A stretch of DNA of 64,000 bases from Mesorhabditis belari (Eukaryota; Nematoda; Chromadorea; Rhabditida; Rhabditidae), in contig CAUEEP010000743.1 in NCBI GenBank assembly GCA_958450365.1, positions 3,712,001 to 3,776,000 on the forward strand, given 5' to 3'. This document shows, piece by piece, positions 10,750 to 22,564 of the stretch. How positions within the stretch are numbered: the first letter of the stretch is position 1; each line of letters opens with the position of its first letter. The notes beneath the pieces were generated by a model that was given only the letters and a program-made list of their open reading frames with translations, searched no databases and was not told the origin of the DNA. The translations under genes were made by a program, and so were the position numbers.

Positions 10750-11421
10750 ATGGAGTGGATGCGAATGGGACAAATTTTGATGATGTTGGTCTGTTTGCCG
10801 GCATTTCTTTCTGCTTTTTTTCTCACTCATCGTACCGTGAAACCCGACGAGCATCCGCACACACCAAATTACATACGACTCCGCAAAAATGATGGTCAGT
10901 GAAAGTAATTTATTGATTAAAAGATTGTAAAAGATTGAACAAATTACCTTTCAATAGACTTTTGGAAAAATTGAACAAAGAAAGTACAAAAGTCAACTCA
11001 TTACACTGATAGAAGAGGCTTAAAACAAAGCTAATCATTTTAGACTGAGTATTTTGACTAGATTCTTATCCTTCTAAATCCTTGTGCTTTCTAAAACCCA
11101 CCTTTTTAAAGCTACAGTATTCCTCTAGACAGTGTTCTAACTAAAAGAATTCCTTTTTCAGGACTGGCCTGTTCATCAAATGCTCTCGCAGCAAACGAGT
11201 GTGGCGCTGAGCCGAGCCTTGAATGCCTCAAGGAAGTTTGCACTCGATGTGCCGCTCCGGCTCTTGACCCTTACGGTAAAACTATTAGACTAATAACTAT
11301 TAGACATCGAAGCATAGTTTCCAATCCAAATTTTTCAGCCTACTGCATGCGGGTCACCGTTTGCGTGTGTGCGATGTCGAGAGACCCATCGTGTCACCGA
11401 GTCGTCGACGAGTGCTACTAA
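10750..11421 (+). CDS. Small cysteine-rich membrane or secreted protein
   Basis: Three exons (10750-10894, 11162-11275, 11339-11421) in phase 1 at both joins give 113 residues. The first 24 residues (MEWMRMGQILMMLVCLPAFL...) form a signal peptide or signal anchor; the rest holds about a dozen cysteines (e.g. CLKEVCTRCA, YCMRVTVCVC, SCHRVVDEC), suggesting an extracellular disulfide-bonded domain. The frame is open upstream of this ATG and encodes a very basic stretch (SKQERRLRRR) after a possible acceptor at 10715, so a longer type II form with an upstream exon is possible. I do not recognise the family; function unknown. MITEs lie immediately upstream and a minisatellite immediately downstream. 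Confidence 0.65.
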
Positions 11422-11582
11422 AAAAAGCCCAAGAAAATTCACAACACTTGAAAATTTGTTGAATAAAAAAATTCTTTTGCTTTTTAAAATTGTACAAGCA
11501 AAAGAATCTCCTATTTCATATAGAGTCCATAGACGCATTTGTCAAGAACATCTCACCCAAGGGATTTAGCAGCTCGTTTTCC

Positions 11583-11985
11583 CAAGGCTAGAGACCAAAG
11601 TGTTCGAATAGAACTAACCAAAGTGTTCAAATAGAACAACTATCAGTGTTTGAATAGAACAACTATCAGTGTTCGAATAGAGCTAACCAAAGTGTTCAAA
11701 TAGAACAACTATCAGTGTTTGAATAGAACAACTATCAGTGTTCGAATAGAACTAACCAAAGTGTTCGAATAGAACTAACCAAAGTGTTCGAATAGAACTA
11801 ACCAAAGTGTTCGAATCGAACAACTATCAGTGTTCGAATAGAACCATATCAGTGTTCGAATAGAACAACTATCAGTGTTCGAATAGAACTAATCAAAGTG
11901 TTCGAATAGAACTAACCAAAGTGTTCGAAGTTCGAATAACTATCAGTGTTAGAACAACTATCAGTGTTCGCATAGAACTAATGTG
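11583..11985. repeat. 23-bp minisatellite
   Basis: About 17 units of AGTGTTCGAATAGAAC followed alternately by TAACCAA or AACTATC, a two-variant array. No coding sense. Confidence 0.9.
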
Positions 11986-12059
11986 ATACTAGAGAGTGTC
12001 TAATGCGTTTTTTAAAACGTAAACTTAGAAAAAAATTATCGTACTTTTAGTGAAAATTA

Positions 12060-12410
12060 TTGCAAAAAATGGGAGTTGATCAAAATAGCGCCACGGCAAA
12101 AATAGCCCCTCCACGGTTGCGTTTCTTTGTGTTTCTTTTTCTTATTGGATGCAGAGTAAAATTATCTACATTTTGCATACTTTGGGATCGCTTAAAACAA
12201 AATTGATGCCGAGAAAAGCTCAGCTAACCACTTTTTGAGCCCTTTTTCGTTTCATTTTGGCATCTTCTCATCCAAGATTTGTTCTAGACGGCTCCAAAAA
12301 ATTTAGCAGATAGCTAATTTTTTTTCTACATCCAATGAAAAAAAGAAACACAAATAAACTTAACCGCAAGCGCATTATTTTGGCCGGCGCTGTTTTGATC
12401 AGCTCCCCAA
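12060..12410. repeat. Palindromic element
   Basis: GGAGTTGATCAAAATAGCGC near 12070 pairs with GCGCTGTTTTGATCAGCTCC near 12390; inner arms (AAGAAACACAAA / TTTGTGTTTC, CATCCAAT/ATTGGATG) also pair. Inverted-repeat element of about 350 bp, no coding frame. Confidence 0.7.
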
Positions 12411-12465
12411 AAAAATTGAGGCAAAAAAAATCACGCGCGCCGACTTATATATGATTCCTTTTAAA

Positions 12466-13165
12466 GATATTCAGCCGTTTAACTGATTTAGTGGGAAATT
12501 CCCTTCAAATGTAAAGATATTCAACCGTTTAGCTGATCAGGTGGGAAATTGAGGTAGGCTAATTTCCGCAATTTTTTTTTGCGCAACCCGCCATAACTTT
12601 CTTCTAAGTGGACCAATCTTTATGATTTTTGGTTTCATTTTGTTGCACTTATTGAGACCTACAAAATGAAACCAAAAATCATAAAGATTGGCTTAATTAG
12701 AAAAAAGTTATGCATCGCAAAACTGGATCGCAAACGATCCAGTTGCGCAAAAAATTTGGCACAAAGCAGCCTACCCCGATTTCCCACCAAATCAGTTAAA
12801 CGGCTGAATATCTTTACATTTGATGGGAAATTCTTTTCAAGTGTAAAGATATTCAGCCGTTTGGTTTGGTGGGAAATCGGGGTAGGCTGCTTTGTGCCAA
12901 ATTTTTTGCGCAACTGGATCGTTTGCGCAACTCACCTTTCTTCTAAGTCGACCAATCTTTATGATTTTTGTGTCATTTTGTAGATCTCAATAAGTGAAAC
13001 AAAATGAAACCAAAATCATAAAGATTGGCCGACTTCGAAGAAAGTTATGGCTAGTTGCACAAACGATCCTGTTGCGCAAAAAAAAAAATTGCGGAAATTA
13101 GCCTCCCCAGGAAATCCCTTCAAATTTAAAGATATTCAATTAACTGATTTGGTGGAAATTCCAAA
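12466..13165. mobile_element. MITE family B, compound copy
   Basis: Contains GTAGGCTAATTTCCGCAA, repeated CGCCATAACTTTCTTCTAAG and its complement, and AAAGATATTCAGCCGTTTA units in both orientations, apparently two or more copies inserted side by side. Other copies are at 23860, 39771 and 41837. Confidence 0.75.
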
Positions 13166-13314
13166 TGTAAAGATATGTTTTACGTTATTTTTATTTTTAT
13201 TTTTATTTGACGAGAGATTTTCTTTTAATATAAAAATAGAACTGTTATTTCAAAAAAAAGTGTAAATTTAAAAGCTTTTCGAAGGATTTTTCAATTGAAA
13301 GCAGATTTAAATAG

Positions 13315-13394
13315 GTGAGCGCGATGACGCTTTCCCTCCAGTGCATTATAATGCTTCTTTGGAGAGTCAGGTGGCTGTGATCAGGAAAATTTAG
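13315..13394 (+). other. Orphan coding-like segment
   Basis: After an acceptor-like TTTAAATAG a frame reads GERDDAFPPVHYNASLESQ... to TAG at 13392. Composition is coding-like and unlike the repeats on its left, but I find no partner exon in phase. It may be the last exon of an unseen gene or a relic. Confidence 0.25.
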
Positions 13395-14584
13395 TTCTAG
13401 AAATGCTCCTTAGAATTTCAGCTTCAAAATACGATATAGTAAGTCGAATTTGTGGATTGGATGTGAATTTTAGCTGAAAAATCGAGCTTCTTTTGTAAAG
13501 TAAAGGGGAATTTTTGATAACTTTACTCGCAAAGAACACAATCGAATCATATAAATTTCATTTCTTGTTTTCCTCTTTATATTATCCCCTCTCACTTCTC
13601 TTTACTCTTCTTTTTTCTTCTTTTTCTTCGACAGCTGTCCATCTCATGTCGAAAGTTACTTTTTGGTGCGGTTCTTCTCTTTTCCACTTCTTGATTTGCC
13701 CTTTCCCTATGTCCTCAACAGCAAACTCAGCCACTATAGCAACAGCTTTGTCCTCTCCTTTTCTATTTCATTCGACATATCCATCACCTTATCACCTTAT
13801 CACCCTGTTTATTTCATAAGCCACGAGCACTCTTTAAGAAACTCTTGTATTGTTAAATTATCTCAAAACTCTTCTCCCTATTGTCTATACCGTATTCTCT
13901 CTAATAATAGTGCACTCTTTAATAGTAGTGCACTCTCTAATAGTATTGCGGTCCAGGAGGGGGTTCAAAAAATAGTAGTGCGCACTACTATTAGAGAGAA
14001 TACGGTATTTGGTTTTTCTACATGACGATTCCCAGTATTTTTCTAGATATTTCAAAAATTAAGCCTTAATCTTAAAAGCATGCCATGTTTTGGATAAAAT
14101 ATATTCTTTTCCTTGACCAAATCTCTCTGATCTTTGAGCTAATTTGTCTAATTCTAAATTTCAACACAAACTTGTTGGCTTGTTTTTCAAGGTTTCACCC
14201 TCTGCCCTCATTTGTTTTTAGCTTTTTCTTTTGCGTCAATAGCTTATCTGTTTCGGAGATTTTTCACGCCTTTTTTTATTTCTTTGGACGAAAACAATCG
14301 ACGAGAATCGCTCATTTCAAAGCAGGGGAAAGGGTAGCCGTGAATCTTTGTCATTCACTTTTTCTTTTCAAGAAAAGAGTGTCTGATGTTACTTTATTTA
14401 GTTGCTTTTCAACGCCTTGTGCTCGTCGATTTTTTCGGATCTTAACAAAAAGGAGAAAAAGGAGAAAAAGATTGACAGAAAAACAAGAATTTAACACTAC
14501 AAATGAAGGCATGAAGGCTCTAGGCAAGGGAAAAAGCGGTGACCACTTTATTCTATACAAGTTGATCTATTATGAGTAAAATTT
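13395..14584. other. No gene recognised
   Basis: AT- and pyrimidine-rich sequence. Long open frames on the + strand are phenylalanine/serine-rich low-complexity translations without splice structure or domain. Contains the MITE at 13890. Confidence 0.5.
13890..14005. mobile_element. MITE family C, short variant
   Basis: CCGTATTCTCTCTAATA... ending ...TATTAGAGAGAATACGG with TA on both sides. Shares termini with the longer family C copies (33596, 33819, 63281, 63784) but has a different, much shorter interior. Confidence 0.75.
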
Positions 14585-14691
14585 GAGACAGAGAGACAGA
14601 CAGACAGACAGACAGACAGGCAGGCAGGCAGGCAGACAGACGGACAGACAGGCAGGCAGACAGACAGACAGATAGACAGACAGGCAGGCAG

Positions 14692-14738
<47 letters not shown>

Positions 14739-14930
14739 TACAGACAGACAGACAGACAGGCAGACAGGCAGACAGGCAGGCAGACAGGCAGACAGACAGG
14801 CAGACAGGCAGACAGGCAGACAGACAGACAGACAGACAGAAAGACAGACAGGCAGATAGGCAGACAGACAGATAGACAGACAGATAGACAGACAGACGGG
14901 GATACAGACAGAAAGACAGACAGACAGATA
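14585..14930. repeat. CAGA/CAGG tetranucleotide microsatellite
   Basis: About 340 bp of GACAGACAGGCAG variants. The reverse strand translates as long CLSVCLSV runs; these are artefacts of the repeat. Confidence 0.95.
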
Positions 14931-14934
14931 GCAC

Positions 14935-15780
14935 TTTGCATATTATAAACAGCAAGATACATTCATCTAGAATCCCTTTGTTGTTGATTCTCTTTTCTCA
15001 CCGTCACCTAATCGAGAAGCCATTAATTTCTTTCACTTCTTCACCCTGAAGACTCACAAACAAACAAAATACCCGTTTGCTTTTTGCAAATTTCCCATTC
15101 TGTTGCTTTTCTCGCGCAAAAATGCCCCGGGAAATGAGAGCCATTTTTGGAATTGCTCTTCTCATCTAACTTTTGCGAAACTCTCCATTGCAAAACACTT
15201 TAACGACTGCCAATCTGTTTTCATTCGAAAATTTATTTACTTTGGCACGAATCTCCCCAAATGAAGTCCCATATGTTTGCCTAATTTCTAAAAATGTTTT
15301 TTTTGTTTCAAATGGGATCTCTATTGTTCGCATTGCTTTCATTTCTCTACAATAAACACCTTTAAAATTTGATTTCAAACTGTTTTGACGGATCTCGACA
15401 AAGCAGACAAAGCAGACGAAGCAGACATTGCGATTGAGCAAAATGTAATTTATTATGCGAAAAAAACAATTCACGATGATCACAAAACGGAGATGTTTGT
15501 GAGATAAAGATGAATAAAAAGAAAGAAGAGAGAAGAGAGAAGTGTTATTTTCTATTTCTGCCTGATGCAAATGGGATTTTCGGAAGAGAGGTGGCTTCTT
15601 TAGAGTCGAAAGGGGAGTCCAAGATCTAAAAGAGTTGGGAGCTTAACTCTCACACCTCGAAAAACCGAAGGCACAAATCCCGCCACCATCAATCAACACT
15701 TATCCTTTCCTTTCGACATGCACTTATCATGAAATTTCTTTTTATTCTTTTAAATTTTTGTTTCTTTTGAATCCAGAGTT
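14935..15780. other. No gene recognised
   Basis: AT-rich sequence; the open frames at 15166-15570 (minus) lack domains or splice structure. Near 15395 is a short run of AAGCAGACA units. Confidence 0.5.
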
Positions 15781-15784
15781 GATT

Positions 15785-16300
15785 TTAAATACTTTAACTC
15801 AAAGCCTCAAATGCTTTAAATGCTTTTCCTCGAAGCTTCAAATGCTTTAAAGGCTTTGCTTTGAAGCTTCAAATGCTTTAAATGCTTTTCCTCGAAGCTT
15901 CAAATGCTTCAAAGGCTTCAAAGGCTTTGCTTCGAAGCTTCAAATGTTCCAAATGCTTCAAATGCACCAAATTCTTTTCCTCGAAGCTTCAAACGCTTTT
16001 AAATGCTTTGCTTTGAAGCTTCAAACGCTTTAAATGTTTTCCCTCGAAGCTTCAAATGCTTCAAATGCTTCAAATGCTCCAAATGCTTCAAATGCTTTTC
16101 CTCGAAGCTTCAAATGCTTTTCCTCAAAGCTTCAAATGCTTTTCCTCAAAGCTTCAAATGCTTTTCCTCAAAGCTTCAAATGCTCCAAATTCTTTTCCTC
16201 GAAGCTTCAAACGCTTTTAAATTCTTTGCTTTGAAGCTTCAAACGCTTTAAATGTTTTCCCTCAAAGCTTCAAATGCTTCAAATGCTTTCCCTAACAAGT
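15785..16300. repeat. Minisatellite with AAGCTT units
   Basis: Irregular array of CTTCAAATGCTTTAAATGC and TTTTCCTCGAAGC, with AAGCTT recurring at most unit joints. Open frames rich in SSKLQML are repeat artefacts. Confidence 0.9.
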
Positions 16301-16304
16301 TCGA

Positions 16305-18035
16305 TTCTTATTTACTTCTTATTAGATTTACAGGAGGCTTTGCTCAATTTTACCTAGAAATTTCGTGATTCTACAATTTCAGTGACTCAAACTTATACAA
16401 CTTTTCTAGCTGCAAGTTTTCGAACCCAAAAAAAAAGCCAGTACGAAGATTTGATACTCTCTCTTTTTACAGAAATTCCCCAAAAACGTTTATATTTGGT
16501 CACAGACTTAGCGAGTGAATCAAGACACGGAGACTAAGAAAAAAAAAAAAAAAAATCCCGGAATCGAATCGAGAAAAGTTTTATCATTTCTATTTTTAAC
16601 CAGGAACATTAAACGCCTTTTTTTGTTGCACCACATTAACAGAAACGATTACAGATCTTTTACAGAAACGATTTTTCTTTCAGTGAGCGGCAAAGGGTGA
16701 TCGGGGAATGAACCGTGAAATTTCCCACCCACACATCCGTCTTTTTTTCTTTTGCAGAGAATCTTTTTAAAGTTTAAGTTCCGAATAAGTTCCTGGTGTT
16801 TTCAGAGACAGAGATTTAGGCTTTGGAAGTGATTGGACAAACAAGTGGACAAAGAAAGAACAGAAGAACAGGCTTGAAGGGGTGAACGAGTCGGTGACGT
16901 GTCCCCAAACATCACCCTCAAGGCACTAGGTCCCTTTTCTTGTTTTGAAGGACTTCAAAAAAAGTTTTTCGTTCTCAAAACTGATTTCTGATGTTTCTGA
17001 TGCTTGAATGTTTTTTATTTTATATGAAATTCTCTTTTTACTCCAGTCCTATCCATTTCCAAACACTTTCTTTCTTTAGATTTACCTTTAAAATCAAAAT
17101 TTTCTTTATTTTCTTTATTTTCAATTCTTTACTTCCCTCATTTTGATTTTCAAGTTTAAAATTTTCGATCTTACTTCTACAATAGTGTTTATAAAAGAGG
17201 AGCCATGTCGTGACATGATCCAGAGGTATTCGAGGCTCGATGCGTGTCTCCTTATTCCATTTTCTTTTCCCCCCATCCTGTTGATCGTCTTTTCGTCTTT
17301 TCCCCCTGTGTCTGTGACCCCGAAATACAAACAGACTGCCCTTATGCCCACTTGCGCCTTTCCATTCGATCCGCACAATCCATTCTCTTTTCCCCATTTC
17401 GTCTCCTTCCTACCATAACTGGAAATCGGTCACTCTCGAGATTTCAAATCTTCTTGAGCTCATTTTTGTTATATTTTTTTCGTTAGAGTGTCTCCTTTCC
17501 TTTTCAATTTCCTGTTTTTAACAAAATCTCCTTTTGCTCATTTCCCTTAGTGCTGAAGAATTTTCTCAAAGTCAAGTAATGAATCTGGGATAAGAACAAT
17601 TGAACCCATGTTCACTGGGGACTGAAGAGTGGACAGCGGACGCCCACATCCATATGGGAAATCGCCGAAACCGAACACCCCACGAAGACAGGAGACAGAA
17701 GGCATAAGACACATTGAGTGGGCTCCGTTGGGGGGAAAGATTTCCCTAGATTCCCTAGATAGATTCCTTTCTTTTCAGCGCGCTTATAAGTGTCATCGGA
17801 TGCATTTGTTTGAAATCCTGCTCGAATTGCATTTGTTTGAAATCCATGCGATCCTCGATGGGAAACGCGTCGGGTGCCCGGGAGTGCCGGCATCCTCTAA
17901 TCATTCATCCACAATTCTCAATTCTCAATTCTCAATCTCAATCTCAATTTCTATTCTCTTTCAATTTCTATTCAATTCTCTTTCAATTTTCGACTCTACA
18001 CAACTTGATTTCTATTTAGCAGTGATGTGTAAACG
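16305..18035. other. Upstream region of the receptor gene; no exon recognised
   Basis: Pyrimidine-rich stretches and scattered open frames without domains. 17580-17900 is more GC-balanced and could hold promoter sequence for the receptor. A short upstream ATG (ATG-TGT-AAA-CGA-TAA at 18025) precedes the receptor start. Confidence 0.4.
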
Positions 18036-18038
18036 ATA

Positions 18039-21000
18039 ATGATGGAGCTGTTGTCAATTTGCGCCACTGAGGCTCAGCTTCAACTTTGGAGATCAACACT
18101 CGAGAATTTTCTCTATACAGTAAACAACTTCTTTTATTTTCTAAAATAAAACTTTTCATTTAGGCATTTTTCCCACCTCTTTTTGCGTTAGGACTTGTCG
18201 GGAATGCGCTTAATTTGATGGTTCTTTGCAGTAATGATATTATGTCAAGGTAAAGAAAAGAAACTCCTTTTTTTTAAATCAAATTCTTTCTGAAATCAAA
18301 TCAAAATCAATGAAATCAAATTCTTTTAGAGCCAACGTTTTCCTTGCCTGTTTAGCGGTTTGCGATGTGTGCTTTTTGTTGTTGATGGTAAGAGAAATTT
18401 CTGAAGAAAAATTGATTTCCTTACAACTCAGGTGCCACATTCATTAGCGAATTTTGATCTATTTGGGCACTCGTTTGTCTTCAGATCTTTATATTTACCA
18501 GCAAAAATGCATTTGATCGCTTTCGCCAATTGGACATCAGCGGTGGCAATTTGGTGGGTGGATTTAGCTCTAGCAATAGCTCTAGCTCTAGCAATAGCTC
18601 TAGCTCTAGCAATAGCTCTAGCTCTAGCAATAGCTCTAGCTCTAGCAATAGCTCTAGCTCTAGCAATAGCTCTAGCTCTAGCAATAGCTCTAGAAAAAAC
18701 CAACGTAGCCTTCAATTCAACTTTTCCGGTCTGCTTCTGAGTTTAGCAAGGTTGAAATACAAAAAAAGAAACAAGATTACGGTTTTCGAAAGTGTTTAAG
18801 ATTTGTTTTAGGTTAGTGGTTGTGGTTTGTTGTGAGAGAGTACTTGGCGTGCGCTCTCCATTGCATCGACTGGGTGATCCGAGTCGAATGCGGATGTTAA
18901 TTGGTTTGTTTTTAAAGATTAGAGAATATTTTGTAGAGTAGATTGAATTGCTCTCGTGATACTAAACCTGCTTAACGAGGCCGGGCAAAATTTTTCAGAC
19001 AGTCTGCTTAGCTCTTTGATTTTTTTACTATCCAAAGCTTACTTTTTTTTAGTATCCAAAGCTTGATTTTCTTACTATCCAAAGCTCCTTTAAGCATGAA
19101 ACCCAGTTCCCTCGCAAGCCTTTATTCTAGACTTCATTTTGATACGAAAAATGGCTAGGTTCTGTTTTGTCATTCTTTAGATTTCGATTAATCTTTCGGG
19201 AGACTCGATAAGCTTAACGAGCTCAGAAAATGATCTAAAATGATTGAAATCTAAAAAATGATAAAACAGAACCTACCGTAAATACTGTAATAGTACCCCC
19301 ACCCCCATAATGACGGTGCGGTGTGTTGCGTAGTCTAGCTTTGAACGAGTTTTTCTCGACACTGGTTTATGCTACAAGAGCAATACAATTATCAAAAAAT
19401 AGCCCTGAATTTCAGCCATCTTTTTTGATACCTAAGCGCGCATTGTAGCATAAACCAATGTCGAGAAAAACTCGTTCAAAGCTAGACTACGCAACACTCC
19501 GCACCGTCATTATCTTTGGTATCAAAAAATAGCCCTGAATTTCAGCTATTTTTTGATACCAAAGACGCATTTTTTTAAAGTACGGGCGCTTTAAAAAAAA
19601 TTAAATACTAAAAAAACTTTTGCGACTACGTGACTGTACGAGGCGGGTGGGGTACTATTGCAGTATTTACGGTAGCCATTTTTAGTATCAAAATGAAATC
19701 TAGAATAAAGGCTTGCGAGGAACTGGGTTTCATGCTTAAAGGAGCTTTGGATAGTAAAAAAATCAAAGAGCTAAGCAGACTGTCTGAAAAATTTTGCCTG
19801 AATTCGTTAAGCATGTCTAAGTAATACTATAACGTCTTTTACCACTACAAAAAAAGAGATATTCAGCTGATGGAAGTGAATATCTTAAAAGTATTTCATT
19901 TAAATTTTATCAAAATATCATTTCACATCATTGACCTATCAATTTCCCCATTGATTTCAGGCATGTTGTGCCTATTGGTGATGGCCGGTGCGCTCACTTT
20001 CTACAATCACGTTTCCCATCATTGTTTAGTGAGGACTATTTGCAATGGGACGCAGATTCTCTCGATTTGTATGGACGTCAATATGCACACGTATCTTTAG
20101 ATAACCAAGTAAACAAAGAAAGAAAGAGATCTATTTTCAGATGGCCTGGAAATCGCCCAAATAGCTCACCATTGGCTTTAAGAAAATATGTGCAATGGAC
20201 CCGGATGGCCAATGCAATATTTGTTTGTTGTTTAAATGAAATTTATAAAAAAAAAAGAAATTTTAGGTAGTAGTTGTCCCATTGCTTCTTTTGATTATTT
20301 TAAACATTATGCTTTTGTATTATGTGAGAAAGAGGAGCTATTTTGCGTATGAGACTTTGGGAAAGGTTTGAGAGGAAAAAAAAATGGATTAAGCATTTAT
20401 TGATTAAGGTAACACAAAGGATTCAAAGGAAAGAATCACCATCATTGCCCTATTTGACGACATTGTTTAGAAGACATTCGGATCAAGTTTGTGTTTCAAT
20501 GACTTTAGATCAATAAGATTCTCCTCTAGATTGTGCAACAAAAGACTGAGCACAGAGTGGCGGTCACTGTTTGCGCTGTTGTCACCTCGTTTACGTTGAC
20601 GCAAGTAAGAAGTTGTAGAAAATCATAAAGCAATTTTCATATTCACCACAACACATTTTAGGCTCCATCTGCTGTAGTTTTATGCATAAACTCGTTGTTT
20701 CCTGGTCTTGAGTTTCGATCTACGGAAACATGGTAAGAATGCATCACTCTTGATCTTGATCAAGAGCTTCAATTGAAAAGAGTAAAGGATTTATAGCACT
20801 TGTAAATAAGGCTTGTAAAAAAAGGCTTGTAAACAAGGCTTGTAAACAAGGCTTGTAACCAAGGCTTGTAAACAAGGCTTGTAAACAAGGCTTATAAACA
20901 AGGCTTGTAAGCAAGGCTTGTAAGCAAGGCTTGTAAACAAGGCTTGTAAACACCAATCCCAACTCTAGCTAGCATCCAAAGCTTTCTAAACCAATCTTTA

Positions 21001-21356
21001 GGTATGCAATCACATCGATCACTTCATTCTTGGTGGTTGTCGGAAAGAGTCTAAACTTTGTCGTCTTTTGCCTCTCATCCTCAAACTTTCGGCATCGACT
21101 TTTCGCCATGTTACGCTCGAAATGCGGTGCTCGTGAAGAGAGAAGGTTGGCTTTAAGAAGGTTTTAAATTCAGTTTCATTTTTTAGTTTCATTAGAGTTT
21201 TAAAAGCAAACCTTTGAAGCCTAAGCCCCTTTTAGCTATCGTAGAGACTCATCTCGTTCCACATCAACAACTACATCGAAGATCTCGAAAAAGAGTGTAT
21301 GTGGAGAGAAGAGATTGATTGAAAAAGAACAATATCCCTCACTAACTTCCTTTTAA
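18039..21356 (+). CDS. Rhodopsin-family receptor, neuropeptide (FMRFamide-like) type
   Basis: Thirteen exons (18039-18119, 18164-18249, 18330-18387, 18432-18553, 18812-18903, 19961-20090, 20141-20222, 20267-20365, 20409-20486, 20530-20604, 20662-20732, 21002-21145, 21236-21356) give 412 residues with seven helices. TM1 has GLVGNALNLMVL with the conserved N; TM2 has LACLAVCD with the conserved D; TM3 ends CCERVLGVRSPL, where ER stands for DRY; TM5 has VVVVPLLLLIILN; TM6 has FTLTQAPSAV; TM7 carries GKSLNFVVFCLSSSNFRHRL instead of NPxxY. The tail is serine/threonine-rich. The TM7 and post-TM3 motifs resemble nematode FMRFamide/myosuppressin-like receptors, so a peptide ligand and G-protein signalling at the plasma membrane are likely; the ligand cannot be inferred. 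Intron 5 (1.06 kb) is enlarged by nested transposons and intron 4 by a GCTCTA repeat. Confidence 0.85.
18563..18692. repeat. 12-bp repeat in receptor intron 4
   Basis: AGCTCTAGCAAT repeated about 11 times. Because the unit is a multiple of 3 and lacks stops, five different frames are open through it (poly ALAI, poly SSSN, poly ARAI and others); none is coding. Placed just after the donor GTGGGT at 18554. Confidence 0.95.
18967..19815. mobile_element. Palindromic element interrupted by a family A MITE
   Basis: CTGCTTAACGAGG...GCAAAATTTTTCAGACAG on the left pairs with CTGTCTGAAAAATTTTGCC...CGTTAAGCATG on the right, and arms of about 150 bp continue inward to TCATTTTGATAC. Between them sits the family A element 19276-19672. 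So a foldback element was inserted in intron 5 and then received a second transposon. Confidence 0.75.
19276..19672. mobile_element. TA-flanked MITE, family A, copy 3
   Basis: Ends CCGTAAATACTG and CAGTATTTACGG between TA sites. Longer than copies 1 and 2 because the TCAAAAAATAGCCCTGAATT hairpin segment is present twice, in a head-to-head arrangement, as also in copy 4. Confidence 0.85.
20795..20952. repeat. 12-bp minisatellite in receptor intron 11
   Basis: AAGGCTTGTAAAC repeated about 12 times between the TM6 and TM7 exons. Confidence 0.9.
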
Positions 21357-21429
21357 ATTTAGCTGAGTGCAGTGTAACAAAGCAATATTCTTTTAGAATA
21401 TTCAATAGAAATATTGTAAAGTCTTTAAA

Positions 21430-21588
21430 GCTGCTGGCAAAGCTTGAGAAGAGCTTTGCCAGCTTGAGAAGAGTTTTGGCAGCTTGAGAAGAGCTTTGGC
21501 AGCTTGAGAAGAGCTTTGCCAGCTTGAGAAGAGCTTTGCCAGCTTGAGAAGAGCTTTGCCAGCTTGAGAAGAGCTTTGCCAGCAGCCT
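21430..21588. repeat. 20-bp minisatellite
   Basis: AGCTTGAGAAGAGCTTTGCC (with GGC variants) repeated about 8 times, just after the receptor gene. Confidence 0.9.
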
Positions 21589-22036
21589 AGTCTTATTGGC
21601 GTTAGTCCTATTCGCGTTGAGACATTATTGAGACAAAATTAAGACTTTACAGTATTCTAGGGGATTTGTTTTTTGGCTGAAAACCCTAGTGAAGTTTAGC
21701 CGACCGGCGCCACTTCTACGGACGAGCATCAGTAGTGCTTGAGAAAGAAGAGAGCAAAATCTAGGTAGAGCTATCCTCAAAGAAATTGTTGTCTGCTTGC
21801 TTGCTTGTGAAAAGTTGTACAAGTTTATAACTAAAGTATAAAGTTAGTTATTCACTTGTATAAACTACTCTACCCCCCGAAAAAGCTAACAAATTTTCCG
21901 TTGATCGATCGATTAATCGATTTTTTTTTGTCGATTTGTTTACAGTAAATATCTATGTAGATATAAAGATTACTAATATTTTTAAGACAAATATTATTAT
22001 TTTAAATTCATTTGGACTCTTGCGTAGTTTCTTGCC

Positions 22037-22560
22037 TAGTTTCCGAGTATTTTAAAAGAATCCGGGTATTTTGAACGACTCGTCACATTTTGAAAGCCTA
22101 TAACTTTGTCCATAGATAATATTTTTGCTAACTTTTTATATCATTGGATAGAGAACATTTCAGCTTTTTAAATGCTACCAAATAAAGCTTGATTGGCTAA
22201 TCGAGTCCAAGAAAATCAGAGCCAACTCTGAGCAAATGAGACCTATCCAACTCGAGTGTCGTGTCGCGTTGTTTTCATGGGAATGAAAAATCAAATCAAA
22301 GTGTGACGGTCGGCTTGATTTGATTTTTCATTCCCATGAAAACAAGGCGACACGACACTCGAGTTGGATAGGTCTCATTTGCTCAGAGTTGGCTCTGATT
22401 TTTTTGGACTCGATTAGCCAATCAAGCTTTATTTGGTATCATTTAAAAAGCTGAAATGTTCTCTATCCAATGATATAAAAAAGTTAGCAAAAATATTATC
22501 TATGGACAAAGTTATAGGCTTTCAAAGTGTGATGAGTCATTCAGAATACTCGGAAACTAT
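22037..22560. repeat. Large foldback element with ~240-bp arms
   Basis: TAGTTTCCGAGTATTTT...TTCATTCCCATGAAAACAA: the left arm (22037-22297) returns inverted at 22312-22560 with few mismatches and only about 15 bp between. Ends are TAGTTTCCGAGTA/TACTCGGAAACTA-like. No frame with a transposase domain. Confidence 0.8.
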
Positions 22561-22564
22561 GCCT

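Noticed and set aside
13514..14579. Phenylalanine/serine-rich ORFs of 100-164 residues
   Set aside because: Low-complexity pyrimidine-rich DNA, no splice structure, one overlaps a MITE.
14548..14962. Open frames of 130-135 residues (CLSVCLSV) on the minus strand
   Set aside because: They are translations of the CAGA microsatellite in more than one frame.
18428..18799. Overlapping ORFs through AGCTCTAGCAAT
   Set aside because: Unit length of 12 keeps all frames open; the region is intron 4 of the receptor.
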